From Rathayibacter sp. VKM Ac-2754 (lineage in GTDB: Bacteria; Actinomycetota; Actinomycetes; Actinomycetales; Microbacteriaceae), in NCBI RefSeq assembly GCF_009807095.1, contig NZ_WUCC01000012.1, positions 36,493-100,492 of the forward strand: 64,000 nucleotides of DNA, in the 5' to 3' direction. The notes beneath the pieces were generated by a model. It was not told the DNA's origin. It did no database searches and saw only the letters and a list, made by a program, of their open reading frames with translations. Shown here in pieces: positions 26,496 to 36,301 of this stretch. Position 1 is the first letter of the stretch. The number at the start of each line of letters is the position of its first letter. Both the position numbers and the translations under genes were made by a program.

Positions 26496-27280
26496 CGCTC
26501 CCCCGCGGCCGCGCGACCGGCCGCCACGCCCTCGGCGTACGCCTCGTCGGCGCCGAGACGGAACATGTCCTCGGGCCCCGTCCGGGTGAGCGAGCGCGCC
26601 CCCGGCGCGTCCAGGTCGGTCACCAGTCGCGCGAGACCGCGGACGACCGCGACCGGGCGGCCGGTGGCCTTGCCCTTCACGAGGTCGCCGAGGCCCGCGA
26701 TCTCGTCGGCGACGGCCGGCATGGTGACGCCGAGGGTGCGTCCGAGGGCGTCGGTCGCTCCGCGCAGGTCGTCGACGACCTCGAGGCCCGCCGCGCCGAT
26801 GGCCGCGTCGGTCTGGCCGACGCGCCACGCCCGGCCCAGGGTGTCGCTGACGATGACGGCGACCCGCGCTCCGAGACGGCTGCGGAGCCCTTCGCAGAGA
26901 ACGCGCGCCGACGCGTCCGGATCCTCGGGCAGGAGCAGCACGGTGCCCTCGGCCACGTTGCTCGAGTCGACGCCCGCCGCGGCCTGCACGATGCCGAGCC
27001 GGTTCTCGACGATGCGCGTGACGCCGTGCGCGTGAGCGCGGGTCGCGACGACCCGCACGGTCTCGGCGGTGATCGCGTCCTCGCGGTCCTCGGCGGCGAC
27101 GAGGCGGCCCTCGGCCTTCGAGACGATCTTGCTGGTGACGACGAGGATGTCGCCGTCGATCGGGCGGTCCTCCTCGGGCGCCGCGGCGACGGAGGCGAGG
27201 ATCAGCTCGAGGAGGTCGTCCCCGGGGACCACCTCGGGGATCCCGTCGAGGGTCCAGGCCTGCACTCGCGTCGCACTCAC
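26492..27280 (-). CDS. cofE: Coenzyme F420-0:L-glutamate ligase
   Basis: 262-residue F420 gamma-glutamyl ligase, which adds glutamates to F420-0 using GTP. The N-terminal block [17 protein letters not shown] and the downstream [21 protein letters not shown] motif are characteristic of the CofE family. It lacks the C-terminal nitroreductase-like domain of mycobacterial FbiB, so it is the short form. The GTG at 27280 has a GGAGG just upstream and GAGAAT at leaderless spacing. It sits between coaD and cofC on the same strand. Confidence 0.92.
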   Translation of the reverse strand: MSATRVQAWTLDGIPEVVPGDDLLELILASVAAAPEEDRPIDGDILVVTSKIVSKAEGRLVAAEDREDAITAETVRVVATRAHAHGVTRIVENRLGIVQAAAGVDSSNVAEGTVLLLPEDPDASARVLCEGLRSRLGARVAVIVSDTLGRAWRVGQTDAAIGAAGLEVVDDLRGATDALGRTLGVTMPAVADEIAGLGDLVKGKATGRPVAVVRGLARLVTDLDAPGARSLTRTGPEDMFRLGADEAYAEGVAAGRAAAGER

Positions 27281-27330
27281 CCCTCCATTCTCGCGGGCGG
27301 GCGGGGGTGCGGCGTCCACGGGCGGCGGAG

Positions 27331-27810
27331 TCAGGAGGTGAGGAAGGCGGCGACCGCGGGCGGCACGTACGGCGAGATATCGCCTCCCAGGCTCGAGACC
27401 TGGCGCACGAGCGAGCTCGAGACGTGGGCGTGGGCGGGATCGGGCAGGAGGAACACCGTCTCGACGTGGGCGAGGTTGCGGTTCACGATCGCCATCGGCG
27501 TCTCGTAGGCGACGTCGACCTGCGAGCGGATCCCCTTGACCAGGACGCTGGCGCCGACGTCGGTGCAGTAGTCGACGAGGAGCCCCATGCTCCACGACGC
27601 GACCACGAAGGACCCCTCGAGACCCGCCTCCTGGATCGACTGCTCGATCAGGGCGACGCGCTGGGTGATCGGCAGCAGGGCGGTCTTGGACGGGTTGTGC
27701 ACGACCACCACGTGCAGCTCGTCGACGAGGCGGGCGGCGCGCTCGATGACGTCGAGATGCCCGAGCGTGACGGGGTCGAACGAACCGGGGACGACGGCGA
27801 TGCGGGCCAT
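27331..27810 (-). CDS. coaD: Phosphopantetheine adenylyltransferase
   Basis: 159-residue nucleotidyltransferase that makes dephospho-CoA from 4'-phosphopantetheine and ATP. The first strand and HxGH motif are in [17 protein letters not shown]; the second nucleotide motif is [15 protein letters not shown]. Its length is exactly that of bacterial CoaD. It lies 47 bases downstream of recG but has its own leaderless -10 box (27817-27822), so it can be transcribed separately. It is followed by cofE after 50 bases. Confidence 0.97.
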   Translation of the reverse strand: MARIAVVPGSFDPVTLGHLDVIERAARLVDELHVVVVHNPSKTALLPITQRVALIEQSIQEAGLEGSFVVASWSMGLLVDYCTDVGASVLVKGIRSQVDVAYETPMAIVNRNLAHVETVFLLPDPAHAHVSSSLVRQVSSLGGDISPYVPPAVAAFLTS

Positions 27811-27816
27811 GCCGAA

Positions 27817-27822
27817 AGCGTA
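27817..27822 (-). promoter_or_regulatory. -10 box of leaderless coaD transcript
   Basis: On the minus strand TACGCT lies six bases before the coaD ATG. No Shine-Dalgarno is visible. Confidence 0.5.
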
Positions 27823-27857
27823 GCCGTCGCCGGCGGCACGTCCCTGAACAGCGATGG

Positions 27858-30020
27858 TCAGCTCTTGGCGAGGAACTCGCGGTCGCGGTCCTGCACTCGG
27901 CGCTCGAGCGCCGCGCGGAGCCGGTCGTGCTCGGCGAGCCGCGGATCCTCCTCGAGGAGCCTCTCGGCCAGGGCACGCGCCTCGACGATGAGCGGTGCGT
28001 CCTGCACCACGCGCAGCAGGCGGAGGGAGGAGCGACCGCCCGACTGCGAGTCGCCGAGCACGTCGCCCTCGCGCCGCAGCTCCAGGTCGACCTCGGCCAG
28101 CTCGAAGCCGTCGAGCGTCGCGGCGACGGCCTCGACCCGCTCCCGCGCGATCGTCCCCGCCTCGGCCGCCGTGACGAAGAGGCACACGCCAGGCACGCCT
28201 CCGCGGCCGATCCGCCCCCGGAGCTGGTGCAGCTGCGAGACGCCGAAGCGCTCGGCGTCGAGCACGATCATCATCGAGGCGTTGGGGACGTCGACGCCCA
28301 CCTCGATGACGGTGGTCGAGACGAGGACGTCGATCTCCCCGGCCGCGAACGCGCGCATGACGGCGTCCTTCTCGTCGGTGCTCATGCGTCCGTGCAGGGC
28401 GGCGGAGCGGCGCTTCGACAGCAGCGCGTGCCTCCTGACCCCCTCGATCGTGGCCGCCACCGTCGACAGCGGAGTCGCGGCGTCCTCCGGCGCGACGACG
28501 CCCTCGGCGACCTCCCCAGGCTCGATCGCGGGGCAGACGATGTACACCTGGTGACCGGCTCGGATCTCCTCCTCCGCCCGCTCCCAGGCCCGGGCGATCA
28601 GCCCGGGGCTGTCGGTGAGCGACACGACGTGGCTCGTGATCCCGGGGCGGCCGGCGGGCAGCTCGCGGATCGTCGAGGTGTCGAGGTCGCCGAACACGGT
28701 CATCGCGACGGTCCGCGGGATGGGCGTCGCGGTGAGCACGAGCACGTGCGGCGGCTGCGCCCCCTTGCGGCGGAGGGTGTCGCGCTGGTCGACGCCGAAG
28801 CGGTGCTGCTCGTCGATCACGACGAGCCCGAGGTCGTAGAACGTCACCTTGTCGCCGAGGAGCGCGTGCGTGCCGACGACGATCTTGGCGGTGCCCGAGA
28901 CGATGCGCAGGAGCGCCGCGCGTCGCTCCGCGGCACCGAGACCGCCGGTGAGCAGCGTGGGCACCAGCTCCGCCGAGAGCTCGGGGCCGAGGGTCCTGGC
29001 GATCGAGCGCAGGTGCTGGCCGGCGAGCACCTCGGTGGGCGCCAGCAGGGCGGCCTGACCGCCGCTCTCGGCCGTCGTCAGCATGGCGCGGAGGGCCACC
29101 AGCGTCTTGCCCGAGCCGACCTCGCCCTGCACGAGGCGCGACATCGGGCTCTCGGTCGCGAGGTCGTCGGCGATCTCGGCCCCGACGGCGCGCTGATCGC
29201 CGGTGAGCTCGAACGGGAGCACGGAGTCGAAGCGCTCGAGCAGACCACCGGGCGAGGGCGTCCGCGGGGTCGCCGGCGTGGCCTTCGCCGCCGCTCGGCG
29301 CTCGAGCAGAGCGAGCTGGAGGAGGAAGGCCTCGTGGAAGCGCAGGGTCTCGCGCGCCTGCGCCTCGTCCCCCTCCCGCTGGGGTCGGTGGATCAGCTCG
29401 AGCGCCTCGCCGAGGGGCATCAGCGAGCGGCCCGACCGCACCGAGTCGGGCATCGGGTCGGGCACCGCGCCCAGCCCGTCGAGCAGCACGGCCATCGCCG
29501 ACTGGAGCTGCCAGCTCGAGAGCGCGCTCGTCGCCGGATAGATCGGGATCGGCCGCTCCGCCCAGTCCTTCGCCAGCTCGACCCCGCCGGCCGCAGCGGC
29601 CTCCTCGTCGTCGAAGAGTCGGTAGTCGGGATGCGTCAGCTGCTTGGTCTGGCGGAACATCGAGACCGTGCCCGCGAAGATCCCCCGCGCGCCGCGGTGC
29701 AGCTTCGCCATCCGCCACGACTGGTTGAAGAACGTGAGAGAGAGCGTGCCCGTGCCGTCCGAGATGACCACCTCGAGCAGCTTCCCGGGCCGGTTCTTCA
29801 TCGGGCGCTCGTGCACCTCGCGCACCTCGGCCACGATCGTGACGCTCTCGCCGACCGGGAGCTGCGAGAGCGCGGTCAGCTCGCCGCGCTTCGCGTAGCG
29901 CCGCGGATAGTGCCCGAGGAGCTCGCCCACGGTGCGGTAGCCGAACGCCTTCTCGACGGCGGCCGCGGTGCGCGGGCCGACGACCGCCGCGAGGCCGGCG
30001 TCGAGCGGGTCCTGGATCAC
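27858..30020 (-). CDS. recG: ATP-dependent DNA helicase RecG
   Basis: 720-residue superfamily 2 helicase that remodels stalled forks and Holliday junctions. The N-terminal wedge/OB domain (about 50-160) carries [18 protein letters not shown]. The helicase core has Walker [11 protein letters not shown], the DEQHR box ([11 protein letters not shown]), TATPIPRT, and the C-terminal motif VI block [12 protein letters not shown]. The start is GTG 30020; TATGAT six bases upstream overlaps the stop codon of the preceding gene, so recG is probably leaderless. Confidence 0.97.
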   Translation of the reverse strand: MIQDPLDAGLAAVVGPRTAAAVEKAFGYRTVGELLGHYPRRYAKRGELTALSQLPVGESVTIVAEVREVHERPMKNRPGKLLEVVISDGTGTLSLTFFNQSWRMAKLHRGARGIFAGTVSMFRQTKQLTHPDYRLFDDEEAAAAGGVELAKDWAERPIPIYPATSALSSWQLQSAMAVLLDGLGAVPDPMPDSVRSGRSLMPLGEALELIHRPQREGDEAQARETLRFHEAFLLQLALLERRAAAKATPATPRTPSPGGLLERFDSVLPFELTGDQRAVGAEIADDLATESPMSRLVQGEVGSGKTLVALRAMLTTAESGGQAALLAPTEVLAGQHLRSIARTLGPELSAELVPTLLTGGLGAAERRAALLRIVSGTAKIVVGTHALLGDKVTFYDLGLVVIDEQHRFGVDQRDTLRRKGAQPPHVLVLTATPIPRTVAMTVFGDLDTSTIRELPAGRPGITSHVVSLTDSPGLIARAWERAEEEIRAGHQVYIVCPAIEPGEVAEGVVAPEDAATPLSTVAATIEGVRRHALLSKRRSAALHGRMSTDEKDAVMRAFAAGEIDVLVSTTVIEVGVDVPNASMMIVLDAERFGVSQLHQLRGRIGRGGVPGVCLFVTAAEAGTIARERVEAVAATLDGFELAEVDLELRREGDVLGDSQSGGRSSLRLLRVVQDAPLIVEARALAERLLEEDPRLAEHDRLRAALERRVQDRDREFLAKS

Positions 30021-30026
30021 CTAGCG

Positions 30027-30032
30027 ATCATA
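30027..30032 (-). promoter_or_regulatory. -10 box for recG inside upstream stop codon
   Basis: Minus-strand TATGAT, a near-perfect -10, lies six bases before the recG GTG. The TGA within it is the stop codon of the transglutaminase gene. Confidence 0.55.
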
Positions 30033-32247
30033 GGGCGGCCACCGCGCGTCGCTGCGGCGTGAACGCCGAACGCGGCAGCACGGCGGCGAGCACCCGGCGC
30101 GGCACGCCGGCCTCGGCGCGGAGGGCCGAGACGACCTGCGCGGAGGCGGCCCACGACGAGCCGGCGTCGGACGCGACCGGCGCGTACCGCACCCGCTCGA
30201 GGGTCTGCCGGAGTCCCCGCAGCGCCTCGCGCGCCTCGCCGCTCCCGACCGCGGAGGCGATGAGAGCCTCCTGCGCTCGCGGAGTCGCGGTCGCCTCGAC
30301 CGGGATCCCGAGATCCCTGGCGCTCGCGAGCAGCTCGGTCCAGGCGGCCTCCGTCGATCCGCGCGCCGCTGCGCGCCGGCGGAGGGAGCGCTGCACGACG
30401 CGCAGCAGCCAGGGCACCAGCAGGAGCAGCAGGAGCAGCACCCAGGCGGTGACGGCAGGAGCCGCCGACACCGACGAACCGCCGAGCGCTCCCGCCGTGG
30501 CGGTCGAGGTCGGCGCGGTCGAGGTGGGCGCCGCGCTCGCCTCGGGCGTCGTCCCCGGTGCCGCGCTCGCCGCCGCCCCCGGAGTGCTGGACCCCGTCGA
30601 CGACGTCGCGCTGGGCAGTGTGTACGACGCCGGAGCGCCGCGGCTCGGGGTCGGCTCGAAGGGCAGCCAGCCGACGCCCTCGAAGTACAGCTCGGGCCAC
30701 GCGTGCAGATCGGACGACATCACGCGGTAGGTCGTCAGGTCGGAGTCGCTCGAGGGCACGACCGACCCCGGCTGGTAGCCGATCGCGAGTCGCGACGGGA
30801 TGCCGAGATCCCGCGCCATGACCGCCATGGCCGAGGCGAAGTGCACGCAGTAGCCCTCGCGGACGGTGAGGAAGGACTCCAGGACGCCGACGCCGTCTCC
30901 GTCGTAGCCCTCCTCGGCCGGGGTGTCCTCCGAGTAGGCGAACTCCGACGAGCGGAAGTAGGACTGCAGGGACCGCGCGCGGTCGTAGGCCGTGGTGTCG
31001 TCGGCGGTCACCTCGGCGGCGGTGGTCCGCACGATCTCCGGCACGTCGTCCGGGAGCGCGAGGTAGCGCTCGAGCCCCGCGGGGGCCGGAGCGTCGAGCA
31101 GCTGCTGCGGGTCGGGCTCGAGCCGCAGCGCCGCGACGTCGTACTCGTCGCCGGCCCGGGTCGTCGCGTCGCCGCGGATGGAGCCGTCCTGCACGTCCTG
31201 CAGCCAGCCGTCGCCGACTCCGCTGACCGACTCGACGGGGTACGGCACCGGCAGCCACTGGCTCCGGAGCGTCTCGACCGAGACGTCGACCTCCTCGCTC
31301 AGCCGCGGCACGCTCCCGGCCAGCCCCTCGGGAGCGATGGGCTCGTCGATCGGAGCGGTCTCCTCGGTCGCGCTCGGCGCCCAGTTCTCGCCCTCGAAGT
31401 CGGACACCGTGAGCACCCGGAGGTAGACGGGGAGGTCGGAGTCGGTGGCGTAGCGCAGCACGGTGACCGGGTCGGGGCGGCGCAGGTCGGCGCCGAGGGC
31501 GACCACGGGGTCGATCGAGCCGTTGAACAGCGTGCCCGAGACCCCCGACGAGGCGGAGGTGCGCACGTACCCGGCGGCCGATCCCGCGAGCAGGCCGGAC
31601 ACGACGACGACGACCGCCGCGATCCCGACCGCCGGAGCGGCCGAGGCGACCGTCGGGCGGCGCGCGCCGGGACGCCGCGGACGGGCGCTCACCGCCAGGA
31701 TCGCGACGTAGGCCAGCGCGGTCAGGACGAGGCTCGGCCACGAGACGTCGGCCGGGTCGATCACCGCGGGCACCGCGAGCAGCGCCGCCGGGAACAGCCC
31801 CGCCAGGGCGGGGAGGCGCACCGAGAACGCGAAGAGATCGGTGGCCCACGCGAGCACCACGACTCCGCCGACCAGGAGGAAGGAGATCCCCTCGTCGGCG
31901 ATCGCCGGCAGCCCCTGCTGCGCGATCGAGGTGAAGCCGCTCTGGGCGAGGGCGCGGGCGTCCGCGACGGACGCGGGTGTCGGGATCAGGAAGAGGAGCG
32001 AGCGGGCGGGCGCGAACATCGCGGTCACGACCCCGACCGCCGTCAGAGTGGCCAGGATCGGCGGGACGACGGGATGCGCGCGCAGCGCCCGAGCGCCGGC
32101 CGGCACCGCGAGCACGAGGCCGACCGCGACGGCCAGCTGCACGAGCCAGCCGACCCCGTTCAGCAGGCGGCCGCTGCCCGAGGCCGCCGCCACGATCGCC
32201 AGCCAGAAGAGGAGGCTCAGCAGCGCCGAGCCGTCGCGGCGCGTCAC
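30028..32247 (-). CDS. TgpA-like membrane transglutaminase-domain protein (DUF3488 + transglutaminase core)
   Basis: 739-residue membrane protein. The N-terminal part has about six helices (DUF3488/TgpA_N), then an extracytoplasmic transglutaminase-like domain with catalytic Cys in REGYCVHFASAMA and His in SDLHAWPELYFEG, followed by the Asp-containing strand. A Ser/Thr/Ala-rich linker leads to a final transmembrane helix (AWVLLLLLLLVPWLL) and a cytoplasmic tail. It forms a cassette with the upstream DUF58 and MoxR genes, overlapping DUF58 as GTGA. The cassette is widespread; the substrate of the transglutaminase/protease domain is unknown. Confidence 0.9.
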   Translation of the reverse strand: MTRRDGSALLSLLFWLAIVAAASGSGRLLNGVGWLVQLAVAVGLVLAVPAGARALRAHPVVPPILATLTAVGVVTAMFAPARSLLFLIPTPASVADARALAQSGFTSIAQQGLPAIADEGISFLLVGGVVVLAWATDLFAFSVRLPALAGLFPAALLAVPAVIDPADVSWPSLVLTALAYVAILAVSARPRRPGARRPTVASAAPAVGIAAVVVVVSGLLAGSAAGYVRTSASSGVSGTLFNGSIDPVVALGADLRRPDPVTVLRYATDSDLPVYLRVLTVSDFEGENWAPSATEETAPIDEPIAPEGLAGSVPRLSEEVDVSVETLRSQWLPVPYPVESVSGVGDGWLQDVQDGSIRGDATTRAGDEYDVAALRLEPDPQQLLDAPAPAGLERYLALPDDVPEIVRTTAAEVTADDTTAYDRARSLQSYFRSSEFAYSEDTPAEEGYDGDGVGVLESFLTVREGYCVHFASAMAVMARDLGIPSRLAIGYQPGSVVPSSDSDLTTYRVMSSDLHAWPELYFEGVGWLPFEPTPSRGAPASYTLPSATSSTGSSTPGAAASAAPGTTPEASAAPTSTAPTSTATAGALGGSSVSAAPAVTAWVLLLLLLLVPWLLRVVQRSLRRRAAARGSTEAAWTELLASARDLGIPVEATATPRAQEALIASAVGSGEAREALRGLRQTLERVRYAPVASDAGSSWAASAQVVSALRAEAGVPRRVLAAVLPRSAFTPQRRAVAAL

Positions 32248-33551
32248 GCGACCACCCGGAGGGCGAGCGCGTCGGCCCACGCCTCCTCGATGGAAGTGCC
32301 CACCGACACCGAGACGGCGTACCAGCCGAGCGAGGTCAGCACCGCCTCCTCCTCGGGGCTGCCCCCGACGACGAAGGCGAGCGCCGGCCGGGCGTGGGCG
32401 GCGAGGGAGGCGAGCGACGCCAGATCCTCCTCGCGGAGTCGGGACAGCACCGCGAAGACCGGGCGCACTCCCCCGGCCTCGCGCATCTCGGCCGCGATGC
32501 GGCCGACCGCCTCGACCGAGTCGGAGGCGGCCTCGAGCTCGGCGAGACGCAGGAGCACGTCGTGAGCGAGCTCGAGCTCGTCCTCGGACGGGCCCATCCC
32601 GGCGCCGGAGCCCGTCTCGACCAGGTGCGTCTCGAATCCACGGTCGAGCAGGTGCACGGCGAGCGAGGCGGTCATCGAGACGGCCCACTCGAACCGCTCG
32701 TCGCGGCGCCCGTCGAGCATCCGGCTCGCCCGGGTCTCGAGCAGGATCCAGGCGTGCGGGTCGGTGTTCTGCTCGTCCTGGCGCACCTTGAGCTCGCCCG
32801 ATCGCGCGCTGGCCCGCCAGTGCACGCGGCGCATCGCATCTCCCGGCCGGTAGTCGCGCGGAATGACGTCGTCGGTGCCGGCACCGGCGGTCGCGTGTGC
32901 GACCGGACTCGACCCTCCGGCGCCGTGGGCGTCGAGCACGTCGCTCTGCAGCGGCACGGCCCGCGGAGTCACCACGAACGACTGCGCCGATCCCGAGACC
33001 GTCTCGCGCAGCGCCAGCCCGAGCGCATCGCCGCGGACGAGGCGGAGGGGCCCGAGACGATGGATGCCGCGGCGCCCCGCGGGGAGGCGGTAGCGGGCGC
33101 GGATCCGACCGGAGCCGCTCCCGGCGGCTCCGACGGGCGGGAGGGAGAATCCTCCACGGGCGACGATCCGACCGGAGGCCACGCCGCGCTCGATCCGCTC
33201 GAGGCGGTCCTCGGCCTGCGCGCCCGCGCGCAGCGGCCCGCCGCGGTTCTCGACGAGCACGTCGACGTCGACCACGTCGCCCACCGCGACCACGCGCGGA
33301 GCGAAGCGGCGCTGCACCTGCAGGACGGGGCTGCCCGCGAGCAGGGACACGACCGCACCGAAGGGCAGCCCCAGCAGCACGAGGCCGACGAACAGCAGCT
33401 CGCGGAAGCCCGTCAGCGGTGCGGCGATGACCGCCACCGTGCCGAGAGCCGCGAACGCCCAGCCGCGCAGCGTCAGAGCGACGCCGGCGAGCGCGGGGAG
33501 CGAGCCGATGCGCGTCGAGGGCGCGTCGCCCCCGCGCGGGTCAGGCGCCAC
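32244..33551 (-). CDS. DUF58-domain protein (MoxR-associated)
   Basis: 435-residue protein with two N-terminal hydrophobic segments (about 25-75), a beta-rich region and a DUF58 domain marked by RDYRPGDAMRRVHWRASARS. The C-terminal half has a von Willebrand A-like fold (WILLETRASRMLDGRRDE). DUF58 proteins partner with MoxR AAA+ ATPases in complex maturation. The GTG start overlaps the moxR 3' end by 11 bases, and its stop overlaps the transglutaminase start. No enzymatic residues can be assigned. Confidence 0.88.
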   Translation of the reverse strand: MAPDPRGGDAPSTRIGSLPALAGVALTLRGWAFAALGTVAVIAAPLTGFRELLFVGLVLLGLPFGAVVSLLAGSPVLQVQRRFAPRVVAVGDVVDVDVLVENRGGPLRAGAQAEDRLERIERGVASGRIVARGGFSLPPVGAAGSGSGRIRARYRLPAGRRGIHRLGPLRLVRGDALGLALRETVSGSAQSFVVTPRAVPLQSDVLDAHGAGGSSPVAHATAGAGTDDVIPRDYRPGDAMRRVHWRASARSGELKVRQDEQNTDPHAWILLETRASRMLDGRRDERFEWAVSMTASLAVHLLDRGFETHLVETGSGAGMGPSEDELELAHDVLLRLAELEAASDSVEAVGRIAAEMREAGGVRPVFAVLSRLREEDLASLASLAAHARPALAFVVGGSPEEEAVLTSLGWYAVSVSVGTSIEEAWADALALRVVA

Positions 33552-34572
33552 GGCCGCTGAACGGCACGGGGGTCGCGGCGACGATCCGCTGCACGATCTC
33601 GCTGACGGAGTGGGACGCGCTCGTCCCCGACCGCCCCGGCAGACGGGTGGCCGGCAGCAGGCGGTGCCCGAGGACGGGGACCGCGAGGGTGTCGATGTCG
33701 TCGGGGACGACGAAGTCGCGGTCGTTGATCGCCGCGAGCGCCTTGGCGGCGGCGATGAGCTGGAGCGTCGCGCGCGGGCTGCCGCCGAGCCGGAGCTCGG
33801 GGTCGATCCGCGTGGCCTGCATGATCGCGACCACGTACTCCTGCACCGGAGGCGCGACGTAGATCGACTGCACGTAGTCGATCATCCGCTCGAGCTCGTC
33901 GCGGGTGACGACCGGGCGCAGCTCCTCGAGCGGGCTCCGCGCGTCGCGCGTGCGGATCATCTCGAGCTCGGCCCGCTCGTCGGGGTAGCCGAGCGAGAGG
34001 CGCGCCATGAAGCGGTCGCGCTGGGCCTCGGGGAGGCTGTACGTGCCCTCCATCTCGACCGGGTTCTGCGTGGCCACGACCGCGAAGGGCCGCGGGAGGA
34101 GGTGCGTGACGCCGTCGACCGACACCTGGCGCTCCTCCATGCACTCGAGCAGCGCCGACTGCGTCTTCGGAGACGCGCGGTTGATCTCGTCGCCGATCAG
34201 CACGTTCGCGAACACCGGACCGGGCTTGAACTCGAAGTCGCGGGTCGCCTGGTTGTACACCGAGACCCCCGTGACGTCGGAGGGCAGCAGGTCGGGCGTG
34301 AACTGGATCCGCGACACCGAGCCGCCCACGGAGGCGGCGAGCGACTTCGCGAGCACCGTCTTCCCGGTGCCCGGCACGTCCTCCATCAGGAGGTGCCCGC
34401 CCGCGAGGAACACCGTCAGAGCCATCGAGACCTCGGCGTCCTTGCCGTCGATCACGCGCGTCAGATTGGACAGGATGGCCGCGCAGTGCTCGGTGAACTC
34501 CTCGCGCGACATCGACGCCCCCGGGGCCGAAGCGGAGTCGACAGCGGAGGAGTGGGAGTCGAGGGACGTCAT
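33541..34572 (-). CDS. MoxR-family AAA+ ATPase
   Basis: 343-residue AAA+ chaperone-like ATPase. Walker A is EDVPGTGKTVLAKSL, Walker B is NVLIGDEINRASPK, sensor 1 is VVATQNPVEMEGTY, and the C-terminal AAA lid is present. It probably remodels or inserts metal into a target complex together with the DUF58 and transglutaminase proteins. The first 20 residues are low-complexity, and an internal ATG (MSREEFTEHC) at residue 21 is a possible alternative start. It is the first gene of the three-gene operon. Confidence 0.93.
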   Translation of the reverse strand: MTSLDSHSSAVDSASAPGASMSREEFTEHCAAILSNLTRVIDGKDAEVSMALTVFLAGGHLLMEDVPGTGKTVLAKSLAASVGGSVSRIQFTPDLLPSDVTGVSVYNQATRDFEFKPGPVFANVLIGDEINRASPKTQSALLECMEERQVSVDGVTHLLPRPFAVVATQNPVEMEGTYSLPEAQRDRFMARLSLGYPDERAELEMIRTRDARSPLEELRPVVTRDELERMIDYVQSIYVAPPVQEYVVAIMQATRIDPELRLGGSPRATLQLIAAAKALAAINDRDFVVPDDIDTLAVPVLGHRLLPATRLPGRSGTSASHSVSEIVQRIVAATPVPFSGRGA

Positions 34573-34647
34573 AACTGGTGATTCTCGCAGTCGGAACCGG
34601 AAATCGGCTCAGGGTTCCCGGGGCTCTCCCGGGCGGCGGTGGCGCCG

Positions 34648-34653
34648 TATGCT
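34648..34653 (+). promoter_or_regulatory. -10 box of leaderless rsmD transcript
   Basis: TATGCT ends seven bases before the GTG at 34661. It contains the competing in-frame ATG at 34649, which argues that the GTG is the true start. Confidence 0.55.
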
Positions 34654-34660
34654 CGGAGCG

Positions 34661-35269
34661 GTGACCAGGATCATCGCCGGCTTCGCCGGATCCCTCACCC
34701 TCCGGGTTCCCCGCACGGGCACCCGGCCCACCAGCGACAGGGTCCGCGAGGCCGTCTTCTCGGCTCTCGAGGCGCGGGTCGACCTGGGCGGAGCGACGGT
34801 GGTCGACCTCTACGCGGGATCCGGGGCCCTCGGGCTCGAGGCCGCGAGCAGGGGCGCGAGCTCGGTCGTACTCGTCGAGCGCGACCCGAAGGCGGCGCGG
34901 ACCGCCGGCGAGAACGCGCGCGCCCTGATCGCCGCGGCCGCCTCGAACCGGGTGACCCGGCCGCGGATCGAGGTCGCGACCGCCTCCGTGCGCTCGTTCC
35001 TCGACGGCTCCCCCGCCCTCAACGTCGACGCGGTCTTCCTCGACCCGCCCTACGACCTCGGCGAGGACGACCTCTCGGCCGATCTCGCGGGAGTGCTGCC
35101 ACTCCTCCTCGAGGACGCGGTCGTGGTCGTCGAGAGGAGCTCGCGCAGCCCCGAGCCTCGCTGGCCGGCCGGGCTCGAGCGCGACAAGCGCAAGGACTAC
35201 GGCGAGACGACGATCTGGTGGGCGTCCCGCGCCGTCGATCAGCCCGCGGCGCCGTCCCAGCCGAGGTAG
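34661..35269 (+). CDS. rsmD: 16S rRNA (guanine966-N2)-methyltransferase
   Basis: 202-residue Rossmann methyltransferase of the RsmD family acting on G966 of 16S rRNA with SAM. The N-terminal TRIIAGFAGS and TRPTSDRVREAVFS blocks are diagnostic; motif I is VVDLYAGSGALGLEAASRG, and catalytic motif IV DPPY is in FLDPPYDLG. The GTG at 34661 is preferred because a -10 box lies at leaderless spacing. Its last 31 bases overlap the convergent thiL. In many actinobacteria rsmD sits next to coaD; here they are separated by the recG and MoxR blocks. Confidence 0.93.
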   Translation: MTRIIAGFAGSLTLRVPRTGTRPTSDRVREAVFSALEARVDLGGATVVDLYAGSGALGLEAASRGASSVVLVERDPKAARTAGENARALIAAAASNRVTRPRIEVATASVRSFLDGSPALNVDAVFLDPPYDLGEDDLSADLAGVLPLLLEDAVVVVERSSRSPEPRWPAGLERDKRKDYGETTIWWASRAVDQPAAPSQPR

Positions 35270-36276
35270 GGGTCCCAGCCGCCGCGCTCGTCGAGGGCGG
35301 CCCCTCCGACACGCACCTCGGGCTCACCCTCCCGCACGACGCCGAGGGCGGCGAACTCCGGAGGCAGCGCCGCGCCGCGCGGGAAGCACGCGAGCATCGC
35401 GTGGTCCTCCCCGCCGCCCAGGACGAGGGTGCGGGCGAGCGCGGCGTCCACGCCGTCGACCACAGTGAGCGGCCCGGCGTGCCGGTCGACGGCCGCCGGG
35501 TCGAGGTCGATGACGACGCCGCTCGCCCGGGCCATCCGGCGCGCGTCGAGCACCACGCCGTCCGACACGTCCATCATCGCCGTCGCCGACCCGCCCGCCG
35601 CGACCCCGGCCGCGAGCGGTGGAGTCGGCCGCAGCTGGGCGTCCAGCACCTCGGGGAACCGCTCGCGGAGTGCACGGGCGAGTGACGCCGACGGCTCCCC
35701 CTCCGTCGTCGCCCGCTCGAAGAGGAGGCGGAGGCCGAGCCCCGCCGCACCCAGCACGCCCGCGGTCGCGACCACGTCACCCGGCCGGGCTCCGCTGCGC
35801 AGCACGGGGGCGCGGCCGTCGAGCGAGCCGAACGCGGTGATCGCGAGGGTCAGGGTCGAGGAGGCGGAGAGGTCGCCCCCGACGACCGCGCACCCCGGCG
35901 CCATCGCGGCGCAGCCGGCCGCGAGCCCCTCGGCGATGCCCTCGAGGACGTCGACGCCGAGCCCCTGCGGCGCGGCGATCGCGACCACGAGCGCGGTCGG
36001 GCGGGCGCCCATCGCGGCGACGTCCGAGAGGTTCGACGCGGCGGCCTTCCAGCCGAGGTCGAACGGCGTCGACCAGGCGAGCCTGAAGTCGGGGCCGTGC
36101 ACCATCATGTCGGTGGTCACGACGAAGCGGCCGTCGGGGGCGCGCAGCACGGCGGAGTCGTCGCCCGGGCCCACGAGCGTCTCCGATCCCGGGGCGCCGC
36201 CGAGCCTGCCCAGCACCCTCGCGAGGACCTCGCCCTCGCTGAGCTCGGCCAGGGTGGGGCTCGGATGAGGTGCCAT
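35239..36276 (-). CDS. thiL: Thiamine-monophosphate kinase
   Basis: 345-residue ThiL, which phosphorylates thiamine monophosphate to the active diphosphate using ATP. The AIRS/PurM-like fold shows GPGDDSAVLRAPDG, TTDMMVHGPDFRLAW, the metal-binding LGWKAAASNLSDVAAMGA and VVGGDLSAS, then DVSDGVVLDARRM. Length is typical. The ATG is preceded by TAGCGT at leaderless spacing within a promoter shared with the divergent DUF3515 gene. The 3' end overlaps rsmD by 31 bases on the opposite strand. Confidence 0.96.
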   Translation of the reverse strand: MAPHPSPTLAELSEGEVLARVLGRLGGAPGSETLVGPGDDSAVLRAPDGRFVVTTDMMVHGPDFRLAWSTPFDLGWKAAASNLSDVAAMGARPTALVVAIAAPQGLGVDVLEGIAEGLAAGCAAMAPGCAVVGGDLSASSTLTLAITAFGSLDGRAPVLRSGARPGDVVATAGVLGAAGLGLRLLFERATTEGEPSASLARALRERFPEVLDAQLRPTPPLAAGVAAGGSATAMMDVSDGVVLDARRMARASGVVIDLDPAAVDRHAGPLTVVDGVDAALARTLVLGGGEDHAMLACFPRGAALPPEFAALGVVREGEPEVRVGGAALDERGGWDPYLGWDGAAG

Positions 36277-36283
36277 GGTTCAC

Positions 36284-36293
36284 ACGCTAGCGT
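36284..36293. promoter_or_regulatory. Palindromic bidirectional -10 core for thiL and DUF3515 gene
   Basis: The perfect palindrome ACGCTAGCGT gives TAGCGT on both strands: seven bases before the thiL ATG and eight bases before the DUF3515 ATG. The gap between the two starts is only 25 bp. Confidence 0.6.
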
Positions 36294-36301
36294 TGCCCAC
36301 G

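Noticed and set aside
26492..27976. Fusion of cofE with a long N-terminal frame over coaD
   Set aside because: The upstream part is an Arg/Pro-rich shadow of coaD; the CofE fold begins at the GTG at 27280.
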